In this document: piece by piece, positions 6,803 through 15,156 of the stretch
Layout: each line of letters starts with the position of its first letter
Position numbering within the stretch: the stretch's first letter is position 1
DNA from: Desulfitobacteriaceae bacterium
Lineage (GTDB): Bacteria > Bacillota > Desulfitobacteriia > Desulfitobacteriales > Desulfitobacteriaceae
Direction: 5' to 3'
NCBI GenBank assembly: GCA_028704155.1
Contig: JAQVLN010000012.1
Span: 1 to 33,378, forward strand
Length of the DNA: 33,378 nucleotides
The notes under the pieces: model-generated
Databases searched by the model: none
What the model saw: only the letters and a program-made list of their open reading frames with translations
Told to the model about the DNA's origin: nothing
Translations under genes and position numbers: made by a program

Positions 6803-8265
6803 ATGATCAGACCCGATTGTGACAGTATTCAGGGCCTGGCAAATGAGTACACTATCATACCGGTATGCCGGGAAATTTACGCTGATGTTGTTACTCCGAT
6901 TGCCCTGCTGAGAAGGTTTGCTGACATGAGCAGTCGTTATTATCTCTTGGAGAGTATGGAAGGCGGGGAGAAGTGGGGCCGTTATTCTTTCCTGGGGTAT
7001 GATCCGGTTATGCGGGTGTCCTGTAAAGATAAAGAAGTTGCTATTGAGGAGGACGGCAAGGTCAGAAAGATAGAAACTGACCGGCCCTATGATGTCTTGC
7101 GGGAGATCCAAAAGGCTTATAAATCTCCCAGGATTTCCGGCCTGCCTCCGTTTACCGGGGGATTTGTCGGGTACTTCGCCTACGCCATGATTGGTTATGC
7201 TGAGCCGACATTATCAATTAAACGGGGCAATTTCAACGATTTTGATCTTATGCTCTTCGACAAGGTAATTGCCTATGATCATCTTAAACAGAAAATCTGT
7301 ATTATAGTCAACATGAAAACAGACCATGTCATGGAGAACTACGGCAAGGCGATGGCGGAGTTGGAGGCGATCGCTGGTCTGATCAGTGATAACCGGAGGC
7401 TGTCCCGGCTTAAGTGTGAGAAGAATGTCCATTTCACCTGCAATGTCAGCAAGGAAGAATACTGCAAGATTGTTGAACGTACCAAAGAATATATTCGGGA
7501 CGGTGACATTTTCCAGGCAGTAATCTCGCGGCAGTTTACAGCTCCTTACACAGGCAATCTGCTCAATGCCTACCGGGTTTTGCGGACAACCAATCCTTCA
7601 CCCTACATGGTTTATCTGAATATTGACGGGGATGAGATAATGAGCACATCTCCGGAAACGCTGGTGCGTTTACAAATCGGGCGCCTGACAACCTTTCCGG
7701 TTGCCGGCTCCCGACCGCGGGGAAGAACGGACGAAGAGGACAAGCGCCTGGAAAAAGAGTTGTTGGCTGATGAAAAAGAACTGTCCGAGCATAATATGCT
7801 GGTTGATCTCGGCTGCAATGACCTGGGGAAAATTTCCCGCTTTTCTTCGGTGGAGGTTACTGAATATCTGGCTGTCCACCGCTATTCAACCATAATATGC
7901 ATATCTGTTCCCAGGTTGAAAGCGATATCTTGCCTGAGTGTGACGGCTTAAGCGCCATTGAGGCCGTGCTGCCGGCGGGAACCCTGTCCGGCGCCCCCAA
8001 GATCAGGGCCTGTGAGATTATCAAAAAAATGGAATCTGAACCGCGCGGCATCTACGGCGGGGCCTTGGGATATCTGGATTTCACGGGGAATCTTGATACT
8101 TGTATCGCTATTCGCATGGCGGTGAAAAAGGATAACAAGGTTTATGTGCAGGCCGGCGGCGGGATTGTCGCCGACAGTATCCCGGAAAATGAATATCAAG
8201 AGTCCGACAATAAGGCCAAGGCTGTAATTAAGGCCATCTGTAATGCTGCGGAGGTTGATGATTGA
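6803..8265 (+). pseudogene. trpE: Anthranilate synthase component I, frameshifted
   Basis: TrpE makes anthranilate from chorismate and TrpG-supplied ammonia. The first frame (6803-7951) matches through LAVHRYSTI and then loses the family sequence. The rest, from MHICSQVESDILPECDGLSA through PAGTLSGAPKIRACEII, GIYGGALGYLDFTGNLDTCI and AGGGIVADS, is in another frame from 7897 to 8265. Removing the two bases AT at 7895-7896 (ATAATATG to ATAATG) gives RYSTIMHICS, matching the conserved RYS-x-x-MH-I-x-S, and one 486-residue protein of normal length. So it is a 2-nt duplication or a sequence error. Other conserved parts are present (FQAVISRQF, STSPETLVRL, GSRPRGRT). The ATG has GAGGATGA upstream and follows the second Trp T-box by 56 nt. 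Confidence 0.88.
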
Positions 8266-8849
8266 TGATTCTGTTGATAGATAATTATGATAGTTTTTCC
8301 TACAATCTGGTACAGCTGGCCGGTGGCCTTAATCCGGATATCAAAGTTGTACGCAATGATGCCCTGACTGTAGCGGAGATTGCAGCTTTGAATCCTTCGC
8401 ACATCATTCTCTCACCCGGTCCCGGTTACCCCAAGGATGCCGGGATTTGCGAAGAGGTGGTACGCCGCCTGGGAGGAAAAATTCCTATCCTGGGAGTCTG
8501 CCTGGGGCATCAGGCTATCTGTGAGGTATTTGGAGCCAGGATAGCTCATGCCGGAAAGTTAATGCATGGCAAGCAGAGCACTGTCAGCCTTGATCTCACG
8601 TGCCCGCTTTTCCGGGGCATTCCTTCGCATATTGATGCGGCGCGTTATCATTCCCTGGCTGCAGTGAAAGAGACTGTCCCCGCCCAACTGCGGGTAATTG
8701 CAGAAGAAGAGACAGGGGAGGTAATGGCAGTCAAACACACGCAATACCAGGTTTATGGACTGCAGTTTCACCCGGAATCTATCCTGACCCCCCTGGGCCA
8801 TATAATTTTAGAGAATTTTTTAAAAGTTGAGGAGGAGAAAAATAAATGA
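8265..8849 (+). CDS. trpG: Anthranilate synthase component II (glutamine amidotransferase)
   Basis: A 194-residue class I glutamine amidotransferase that supplies ammonia to TrpE; it could also serve aminodeoxychorismate synthase (PabA role). It starts MILLIDNYDSFSYNLVQL and has the oxyanion region LSPGPGYP, the nucleophile C79 in GVCLGHQAIC and the H169/E171 pair in QFHPES. The ATG at 8265 overlaps the trpE stop as TGATG, with GGAGG at 8250-8254; a TTG three bases earlier is in frame but less likely. The gene is intact even though trpE is broken, and it overlaps trpD by 4 nt. Confidence 0.95.
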   Translation: MILLIDNYDSFSYNLVQLAGGLNPDIKVVRNDALTVAEIAALNPSHIILSPGPGYPKDAGICEEVVRRLGGKIPILGVCLGHQAICEVFGARIAHAGKLMHGKQSTVSLDLTCPLFRGIPSHIDAARYHSLAAVKETVPAQLRVIAEEETGEVMAVKHTQYQVYGLQFHPESILTPLGHIILENFLKVEEEKNK

Positions 8850-9865
8850 TAAAGAGTGCAATTCAAAAAGTTATCTCCGGTCAGGATCTTGATTTTGAAA
8901 CTGCCAAAGACGTTATGAACGCTATGATGGAGGGGAATGCTACCCAGGCCCAAATGGGCGCCTTATTGGCGGGGCTGAGAATGAAAGGTGAAACTGTAGA
9001 GGAAATTACAGCCTGCGCCACAGTAATGAGGGAAAAAGGATTAAGGATTAATCCTGTACGCAAGGTTATTGATATCGTTGGCACCGGTGGTGACGGGACA
9101 AATACCTTCAACATCTCAACTACTTCCGCTTTTGTAATCGCAGCCGGCGGTGTCCCGGTAGCCAAACACGGTAACCGCGGAGTATCCAGCAAAAGCGGGG
9201 CAGCCGATGTATTGGAACATCTGGGAATCAACCTTAATCTGACCCCTGAACAAAGCGCCGAAATTCTGACCAAGAGTAATATATGTTTTATGTTTGCCCA
9301 GCTTTATCATACCTCAATGAAACATGCGGCACCGGTACGCAGGGAAATGGGAGTTCGGACTATTTTTAATGTCTTAGGACCGCTTTCCAATCCCGCCGGA
9401 GCCACCATGCAACTAATGGGTGTCTATGACCGCAAGTTGGTAGAACCTCTGGCCCAGGTACTTTCTAATCTGGGAGTGGTAAGAGGATTGGTAGTCAGCG
9501 GCAGTGACGGCATGGATGAAGTAACCCTGACCGGAGAAACCTATGTCTGTGAAATTCGAAATGGGGAACTGACTTACTATGAAATAACTCCGGAACAATT
9601 TGGCTTCAGCCGTTGTACCTTGGCAGATTTGGTAGGCGGTAGCCCGGAAGAAAATGCCCAAATTGCCAAGGATATTTTAACCGGCAAAGAAAGAGGACCC
9701 AAGCGGGATGTGGCAGTCCTGAATACGGCCATGGCTCTCTATTTGGGTATTGACAATATTACTGTAGCTGAAAGTATTAAACAGGCTGAAGATATAATTG
9801 ACAGTGGCAGAGCTGCGGCTAAATTAGAAGAGTTCCACCGGCTCACCAACGAGGCGAAACAATGA
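8846..9865 (+). CDS. trpD: Anthranilate phosphoribosyltransferase
   Basis: A 339-residue TrpD, which joins anthranilate to PRPP in the second step of Trp synthesis. The PRPP-binding GTGGDGTNTFNIST, the loop KHGNRGVSSKSGAADVLE and the signature RTIFNVLGPLSNPA are intact, and the length is typical. It starts within the trpG stop (ATGA) after an AGGAGGAGA site, so trpE, trpG and trpD are translationally coupled. In most Clostridia trpC, trpF, trpB and trpA follow; here the next gene is a DAHP synthase after a 348-nt gap. Confidence 0.96.
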   Translation: MIKSAIQKVISGQDLDFETAKDVMNAMMEGNATQAQMGALLAGLRMKGETVEEITACATVMREKGLRINPVRKVIDIVGTGGDGTNTFNISTTSAFVIAAGGVPVAKHGNRGVSSKSGAADVLEHLGINLNLTPEQSAEILTKSNICFMFAQLYHTSMKHAAPVRREMGVRTIFNVLGPLSNPAGATMQLMGVYDRKLVEPLAQVLSNLGVVRGLVVSGSDGMDEVTLTGETYVCEIRNGELTYYEITPEQFGFSRCTLADLVGGSPEENAQIAKDILTGKERGPKRDVAVLNTAMALYLGIDNITVAESIKQAEDIIDSGRAAAKLEEFHRLTNEAKQ

Positions 9866-10213
9866 TAAGCCAGACTCCTATGCTTTCCTAAGCACCAGCA
9901 GAAAATGAAAAGTGAGGAGAGAGATACAAGTGTAAAGAGAACCATTTTCGCGGAAGAGCGTAAGAACGAGAGCGGAGCAGCGTTAAGAAGTGCCGGTGGG
10001 ACTAGTCCAAGGATGGACTGATGCAGTTTTGCCATGGATGGCTAAAAAACTGCAAACATTTATATCTAACCCAGAGGTTTGGCACTTTAGCTGCGTAGTT
10101 GAGTGAGTAGCTCTGTAGCGATGGTGAACGTACACTGGTATCTTCCGGAGGATATTGTTTTCAGAGCAGTTTCCCTGGCGTCTGCTATCTAAATGTAAGG
10201 AGGCAACGGATAG
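9866..10213 (+). other. 348-nt intergenic region with strong hairpin between trpD and the DAHP synthase gene
   Basis: No coding sequence is recognised. The clearest structure is TGCAGTTTT-GCCAT-GG-ATGGC-TA-AAAACTGCA at 10022-10054, about 14 pairs with a small bulge, preceded by the 10-bp palindrome GGACTAGTCC. Neither has a T-run. The near-palindrome TATCTTCCGGAGGATA lies closer to the gene. The region could be a structured leader, a processing site, or the scar left where trpCFBA would usually be. I could not match it to a known riboswitch; no T-box core is present. Confidence 0.4.
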
Positions 10214-11239
10214 ATGATATTTGTCTTAAAACCGGGTGTACCTAAAGCGAAAATTGAGCAGTTACAACAATATATTGAGGCGCGGAATTTCAAAACATTT
10301 CTCAGTGTAGGGACCGAGCATACGGTGGTCTGCCTGCTGGGCAATACCGCTGTCCTTGATATGGATGCAGTTGTTCAAAACAACGATATTATCCAGTATG
10401 GCAAACGGGTAACCGATGCTTATAAAGCCGTAAACCGGACAGTCCAACCTGAAGATACCGTTATTAATGTAGGCGGGGTTACTATTGGTGAGGGTATGTT
10501 TCAGGTCATAGCCGGTCCCTGCTCAGTAGAAAGTGAAGAACAGATTATCGAAATCGCCAGGGCAGTGAAAGCCGGCGGGGCAACCATGCTCAGAGGCGGT
10601 GCTTTTAAACCGCGCACCTCACCATATGCTTTCATGGGACTGCATGAGGAGGGACTGCGTCTCCTGCTTGAGGCCAAAAGAGAAACCGGCTTGCCGATTG
10701 TTACTGAGGTAATGAATCAGACCCAACTGCCCTTATTCAAGGAGATTGATGTTCTCCAGGTTGGCGCCAGAAATATGCAGAATTTTGATCTGCTCAAAGA
10801 AGTGGGACGTTTTAATAAGCCTGTCCTGCTGAAAAGGGGGCTGGCCAATACCATCGAAGAACTCTTAATGAGTGCCGAGTATATTTTGGCGGCCGGCAAC
10901 AGTCAGGTTATCTTGTGTGAGAGAGGAATCCGCACTTTTGAGACGGCTACCCGTAATACTTTGGATTTGTCGGCGATTCCCCTGCTTAAACAGAAAACCC
11001 ATCTGCCGATTATTGTCGACCCCAGCCATGCCGCAGGGCTAAGAAGTTTGGTGGTGCCATTAGCGAGGGCAGCAGTAGCTGTAGGTGCGGATGGTTTAAT
11101 GATCGAGACCCACAACAATCCTGCCAAAGCCCTATGTGACGGCGCCCAGTCTCTTGATCTGGTACAATTCAGTAATTTAATGAAAGATTTAAAACGTCGG
11201 ATTGCCTTTGAAGGCAAACAGATGGAAAAAGAAAAATGA
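10214..11239 (+). CDS. aroF: DAHP synthase (type I-beta) with N-terminal regulatory domain
   Basis: A 341-residue 3-deoxy-D-arabino-heptulosonate 7-phosphate synthase, the first step of the shikimate pathway (PEP plus erythrose 4-phosphate). An N-terminal ferredoxin-like regulatory domain (residues 1 to about 67, [20 protein letters not shown]) precedes the TIM barrel. Barrel motifs are [56 protein letters not shown] and DPSHAAG. The N-terminal domain is the type that binds aromatic end products in Thermotoga-like enzymes; which amino acid acts here is not visible. An AAGGAGG site stands 9 nt upstream. It is the last gene of the T-box-controlled trp unit and is followed by a bidirectional terminator. 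Confidence 0.95.
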   Translation: MIFVLKPGVPKAKIEQLQQYIEARNFKTFLSVGTEHTVVCLLGNTAVLDMDAVVQNNDIIQYGKRVTDAYKAVNRTVQPEDTVINVGGVTIGEGMFQVIAGPCSVESEEQIIEIARAVKAGGATMLRGGAFKPRTSPYAFMGLHEEGLRLLLEAKRETGLPIVTEVMNQTQLPLFKEIDVLQVGARNMQNFDLLKEVGRFNKPVLLKRGLANTIEELLMSAEYILAAGNSQVILCERGIRTFETATRNTLDLSAIPLLKQKTHLPIIVDPSHAAGLRSLVVPLARAAVAVGADGLMIETHNNPAKALCDGAQSLDLVQFSNLMKDLKRRIAFEGKQMEKEK

Positions 11240-11360
11240 GGCCGACCGTGATAAAATTATTGTGATGAAACATTAATCCGAACCTTGAATCATTGTACGT
11301 ATAGGATATAATATTAAATAAATCTGCTGCCAAGAAAATTACGTTTCACTTACTTAATCT

Positions 11361-11407
11361 CAAAAGGATCAATCAGGCATGAAAAGCGCCTTGATTGATC
11401 CTCTTTT
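11361..11407. terminator. Bidirectional terminator between the two DAHP synthase genes
   Basis: AGGATCAATCAGGC (11365-11378) pairs with GCCTTGATTGATCCT (11388-11402), one bulged base, followed by CTTTTAAT on the plus strand; the minus strand has CCTTTTGAG after the stem. It serves both convergent units. Confidence 0.85.
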
Positions 11408-11409
11408 AA

Positions 11410-12522
11410 TTAGATTACATATTCAGCTTCTCTGGATCTCTTCCCCTTCAACTGAAGCCTTATCGAACAGTCAAAAATCAAGGGATAGATTTGTTGGAGT
11501 AATTCGGCAGGGCAATTAACTTCTGTTGCCCAACTTTCCAGTTTCTGCAGAATTTCCGCTTCTCGTTTCCCATCCCTGATGTGCTCAGGATTTTTATGCT
11601 TGCCGATTCTCCGAACCAGTTTCATTCTGTCAGCCAGAAGTTGAACAATATCCCGGTCGATGAGGTTAATTCTTTTTCTTAATGGTTCAATTCCTGTATC
11701 TTCCAGAGGAAGATACAGCTCCCGGTTAACACCATGCCCTATAACTTGCAGCTCTTTAAGCAGTTCCCGGAATTGAGCAGGGGTCAGGGATTGGGCTCCG
11801 TCGCACATTGCTTCGGCCGGATTAGGGTGCATCTCAACAAGGAGACCGTCTGCTCCCACGGCAATTGCTGCTTTGGCTAAAGACGGGATTAAGTCTATCC
11901 GTCCGGCAGCATGGCTTGGATCTACAATTACCGGAAGATGTGAAAGTTTTTTGGCCAGACTCACAGCACTTAGATCCAGGGTGTTGCGGGTACTGGTTTC
12001 AAAGGTTCGGATACCACGCTCGCAGAGAATTACCTGCTTATTTCCTCCTGCGAGGATATATTCCGCAGCATAAAGCCATTCTTCGATTGTCGCAGAAAGC
12101 CCCCTCTTTAAGATCACCGGTTTCTTGACTGTGCCCAGCTTCTTAAGAAGCTGGAAGTTCTGCATATTACGGGCGCCTATTTGTACAATATCTATTCGTT
12201 CCTTGACAGCTTCCAAACCCTGTTCATCCATAACCTCAGTCACGCTGAGAAGCCCATATTCCTCTGCGGCATCTGCCAAATAGGCAATACCTTCTTCGCC
12301 AAGTCCCTGGAAATTATAAGGGGAGGTGCGGGGTTTGTAAATCCCTCCTCTTAAAATCTTTCCGCCTGCTTCCTGTACAGCCTTAGCAGCAGACCGCATT
12401 TGTTCTTTTGATTCAACAGCACACGGACCACCTATTATGATAATTTCTTTGCCTCCCAATATGGTGTCCTTGACCTTGATTTTACTTCGTTCATCTTTTA
12501 AACCTGCTAACGGTAGATTCAT
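11410..12522 (-). CDS. Bifunctional DAHP synthase-chorismate mutase (C-terminal mutase)
   Basis: A 370-residue fusion. Residues 25-265 are a type I-beta DAHP synthase barrel ([52 protein letters not shown]). Residues 275 to about 350 are an AroQ-type chorismate mutase helical domain (GIEPLRKRINLIDRDIVQLL, ADRMKLVRRIGKHK, REAEILQ). The mutase is at the C-terminus, the reverse of Bacillus AroA. The mutase domain usually also serves as the allosteric prephenate/chorismate sensor. It lacks the N-terminal ferredoxin-like domain of its paralogue at 10.2-11.2 kb. GAGGAGGATC lies 8 nt upstream of the ATG. Expression is controlled by the T-box leader behind it, so it probably serves Phe (and Tyr) supply. 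Confidence 0.95.
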   Translation of the reverse strand: MNLPLAGLKDERSKIKVKDTILGGKEIIIIGGPCAVESKEQMRSAAKAVQEAGGKILRGGIYKPRTSPYNFQGLGEEGIAYLADAAEEYGLLSVTEVMDEQGLEAVKERIDIVQIGARNMQNFQLLKKLGTVKKPVILKRGLSATIEEWLYAAEYILAGGNKQVILCERGIRTFETSTRNTLDLSAVSLAKKLSHLPVIVDPSHAAGRIDLIPSLAKAAIAVGADGLLVEMHPNPAEAMCDGAQSLTPAQFRELLKELQVIGHGVNRELYLPLEDTGIEPLRKRINLIDRDIVQLLADRMKLVRRIGKHKNPEHIRDGKREAEILQKLESWATEVNCPAELLQQIYPLIFDCSIRLQLKGKRSREAEYVI

Positions 12523-12539
12523 AATTAAGATCCTCCTCT

Positions 12540-12960
12540 AAAAAAATAGTCCACGGCTGTCCCTAATATGGGACGAAAGCCGTGGACTTCCGCGTTACCA
12601 CCCAATTTGGCCAATTTGGCCCACCTCAATTCAAAGTACAGGATATTTCCCCTTTTTCTTATCAAGTCATCAGGAGTGTCGAAAAAATAAAACTTCTCAT
12701 CCCTGCAGGGACGAGAAGTAATTCTCGCGTTACCACCCAACTTGGCCTTTAAGGCCCACTCGACTAAGGTACAGGTAAATCCGATACCCCCTTCCTTTTA
12801 ACGGGGAAGAACCGTCCAAGCCTACTTATTAACTGTTCAGCCGGCAGCTCGGGAGGGAACTTCGGACTACTTACACCATAGATAAGCTTTCAGTCGGTGA
12901 CTTTTCCTCCCTGGAAGGTGACCATAGCCTACTTTTCTCCTTCATCGCCTTTAAAGAAAA
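12540..12960 (-). promoter_or_regulatory. T-box leader with one stem I and two antiterminator/terminator modules (probably tRNA-Phe)
   Basis: On the minus strand, stem I runs from about 12950 to 12840: lower GGAG/CTCC, an AAAAGTA bulge, upper GGCTA/TAGTC. The specifier loop reads CGAAGTTCC; TTC (complement 12857-12859, Phe) is the sensible codon, GTT one base over is the strict positional alternative. The first TGGGTGGTAACGCG (12725-12738) is followed by terminator ACTTCTCGTCCC/GGGATGAGAAGT and a T-run (12682-12718). About 100 nt later a second TGGGTGGTAACGCG (12591-12604) and a strong terminator GTCCACGGCT..AGCCGTGGAC with seven Ts (12540-12588) follow. The short gap cannot hold a canonical second stem I. 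Confidence 0.88.
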
Positions 12961-13047
12961 ATATGAATTTATATACATTATACACTTAACCCCAGAAAAT
13001 TGACAACCTGGAGAATAAATAAAATTAATTTTAAGATTTTTCAAAAT

Positions 13048-13710
13048 TTATCCAGAATAAGCCGCTTGATAATAATCCTTTATCTTTCTTGGACCTGTCA
13101 GTACCTCTTTGTCAATAAACAACGTACCGTCATTCCTGGCTTTGACATTCCATTTTACAAGTGTAATGCTACCTTCTGCGATTTCGATACCTGTGATTGA
13201 TCAATCCAGAAAACTGGCTTGATGACCATGAATTAAAAGGATTTTATGACCTGAAACCCTATGTCGTAAAACTAATCCCTCATGAAGCTTAATATTTTCG
13301 AACAAGGGAATATACTTATTCTCTTTTTGATCAAAGTACTGATATAAGTTATTTTTGACGAAATCTTCTTTACTTTTTACTATATCATGATTTCCATAAA
13401 TTAAAGATAGTCTGCCTTCCTTGGAAAATTTCGCAAGCAGCAAAAACGTTTTGAGATGAGTCGCTAAAATGTCGGGAAATCCCTTGTTTTCCCAAAGTTC
13501 ATCGCCGTCACCGATCTCTATATAAGTATAATTTTCATTATAGTAATGGGTTAAGGCAGAAAAATACAGATGTTCATTCATTAAAAAATTATCAGCCTTA
13601 GAACCATCTCCCCTATGAACATCACTCATAATAATAATCCTTGAGGAATCATCAAAAGGTATTGCTTCTGCTGTTTTATAAACTTTGGAAATACGTTTCA
13701 ATGTACTCAT
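13048..13710 (-). pseudogene. Calcineurin-like metallophosphoesterase, internally deleted
   Basis: The N-terminal part has the metallophosphatase motifs IIIMSDVHRGDG, IGDGDELWE, LIYGNHDIV and LLIHGHQASFLD, then a TGA at 13203-13201. In the same frame after that stop come SITGIEIAEGSITLVKWNVK, ARNDGTLFIDKEVLTGPRKI and a stop at 13048, which is the normal C-terminal end of this family. By comparison with the family I expect roughly 80-100 residues, including the GHTH metal motif, between the two parts; they are missing. So the gene carries an in-frame deletion with a stop at the junction. The start MSTLKRI (13710) is preferred because GGGGAGA stands 7 nt upstream; an ATG six codons earlier lacks a site. 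Confidence 0.75.
13195..13206. repeat. 12-bp perfect palindrome at the deletion junction
   Basis: GATTGATCAATC is its own reverse complement and is centred exactly on the point where the two parts of the metallophosphoesterase pseudogene meet (13200/13201). It supplies the TGA stop. Confidence 0.6.
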
Positions 13711-13774
13711 GTGTATCTCCCCATTCAAAGAAAAATCTAATTAACAAAATGTAATTCAATATATTAAAAAATAA

Positions 13775-13803
13775 GAAAAAGGTGCTTTGGATGCACCTTT
13801 TAT
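13775..13803 (-). terminator. Terminator for the ytvI-like gene
   Basis: AAAGGTGC (13778-13785) pairs with GCACCTTT (13793-13800). The minus strand continues TTTTTCTTATTTTTTAA, a strong U-tract; the plus strand also has a short T-run. Confidence 0.8.
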
Positions 13804-13833
13804 AAACAATATTGCGGCGGAATTTTCCGGAGA

Positions 13834-14898
13834 TTAAATTTTGATCTTAGATTGAATAACTTCTGCCTTTACCAAGGCTTTGGCAAGGATTAATAAAAGA
13901 GGTACGATAAAGACTCCCAGGATTCCCAAAACTTTAAAACCTACCCAGATAGAAATAAGAGTAGACAAAGGACCCAGGCCAATACGATCGCCCAATATCT
14001 TCGGTTCAATAATCCGCCTGATAATCGTAATAACAATATAAAGAATCACTAAACCCACTGCCAGAAAGGTTTTCCCGGTTACTAAAGAAAATACGGCCCA
14101 GGGAATTAAGACTGCTCCTGTTCCCAGGATCGGCAGCATATCAACTAATACTATGACAAGGGCAATAGCTGAAGCATATTTAACATGAAGTATTAATAAT
14201 CCGGCCAGACTGACTATAAAGGTTATTGAGCTTAGAATGATTTGAGCCTGAATAAAGCCGATGGTGGCAAATTTTAGATCTGTCAGGACTTTACTGATTT
14301 TAACTTTCGAACTGGATTTGAAATATGAGTAGAATTTGTCCTGGATATTAATGAGATTTAGGCTTATAAGATAAAGGGAAATTAGAAACAAGAGAGTGGA
14401 AAAGAAGAAATTGGGGATTGCTTTACCGATGTCGTATGCCGTACCCCCAACAGCAGTTATTAAATTTAGATTTGAAAGCTGGTTTATGAAATTTGTACAA
14501 GCATTGTTGATCTGGACAGCTATTTCAGGGGGAAGCAATCTGATGAAGTCTTGCGTTTGCAGATATAGGTAGAGGACCCAATTCTGAATTTGGGGGATAT
14601 TAACCTGGATATTTCTGATTAAATCAAAGATTTCAGTTACTATCTTAACTATCACTGTATAACCAAATAACCCCAATAGTCCAAGGAAAAGGAAATATGC
14701 AAGATTTGCTGCAGCCAACCGTTTTATTTTTAATCTTGACATAAATTGCTGAATTAATGGTTCCAAAAGCAAAGCAAAAAAAAGTGCAATGATAAAAGGC
14801 ATGAAATGCGGCAAAACATAATAGATAAATAAAGGTATTAGGATTATACTGATGATTGTTACAAGTATAATTAAAAGTTTTTTTATGAAGTCCCCCAT
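13834..14898 (-). CDS. ytvI: YtvI-like AI-2E family transporter (sporulation integral membrane protein)
   Basis: A 354-residue polytopic membrane protein of the AI-2E exporter family. It has N-terminal helices (residues 6-50 and 62-88), a soluble middle section (about 95-165) and C-terminal helices starting near 165. The family core GFIQAQIILSSITFIVSLAG, VLVDMLPILGTGAVLIPWAV and IIRRIIEPKILGDRIGLGPL is present. The overall pattern fits the YtvI subgroup of sporulation genes; substrate and role in sporulation are unsettled for the family. AGGAAAGGATG lies upstream of the ATG. It stands alone and is divergent from phoB. Confidence 0.85.
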   Translation of the reverse strand: MGDFIKKLLIILVTIISIILIPLFIYYVLPHFMPFIIALFFALLLEPLIQQFMSRLKIKRLAAANLAYFLFLGLLGLFGYTVIVKIVTEIFDLIRNIQVNIPQIQNWVLYLYLQTQDFIRLLPPEIAVQINNACTNFINQLSNLNLITAVGGTAYDIGKAIPNFFFSTLLFLISLYLISLNLINIQDKFYSYFKSSSKVKISKVLTDLKFATIGFIQAQIILSSITFIVSLAGLLILHVKYASAIALVIVLVDMLPILGTGAVLIPWAVFSLVTGKTFLAVGLVILYIVITIIRRIIEPKILGDRIGLGPLSTLISIWVGFKVLGILGVFIVPLLLILAKALVKAEVIQSKIKI

Positions 14899-15156
14899 AC
14901 TGACATCCTTTCCTGATAAAATGTATAATAATTATTATACATTTTAAATCTGAATTTAACAGAGTCAATGCAGAATAATTCTTACTGCCTTTATAGAAGC
15001 AAACATATTTAAATAAACAATAAAAAGAAGGAGTTCTGTGAAAAGATCTTCTATTATTTAAGAAAAAGGATATAGTTTGTTACGATTAATAATATCTGCA
15101 AAAAGAATTTAGTTTGTCTTTCTTAGTTGATAGAAATTTATCATTAGGAGGCTAGC

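Noticed and set aside
7890-7900. Programmed frameshift in trpE
   Set aside because: No slippery heptamer (X XXY YYZ) or downstream pseudoknot is visible, and TrpE has no known programmed shift; a 2-nt duplication explains it better, though a -1 shift at ATA ATA T cannot be excluded.
9980-10020. GGTGGGAC sequence resembling a T-box core before the DAHP synthase gene
   Set aside because: The invariant TGGGTGGTACCGC is not present, there is no stem I with AGTA/GAA elements, and no terminator with T-run.
13000-13200. 66-residue plus-strand ORF
   Set aside because: It is the complement of the C-terminal part of the metallophosphoesterase pseudogene, and has no ribosome site.
13198-13206. TGA in the metallophosphoesterase as a selenocysteine codon
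   Set aside because: The family has no Sec at this place, and the sequence after the stop jumps to the C-terminus, showing a deletion.
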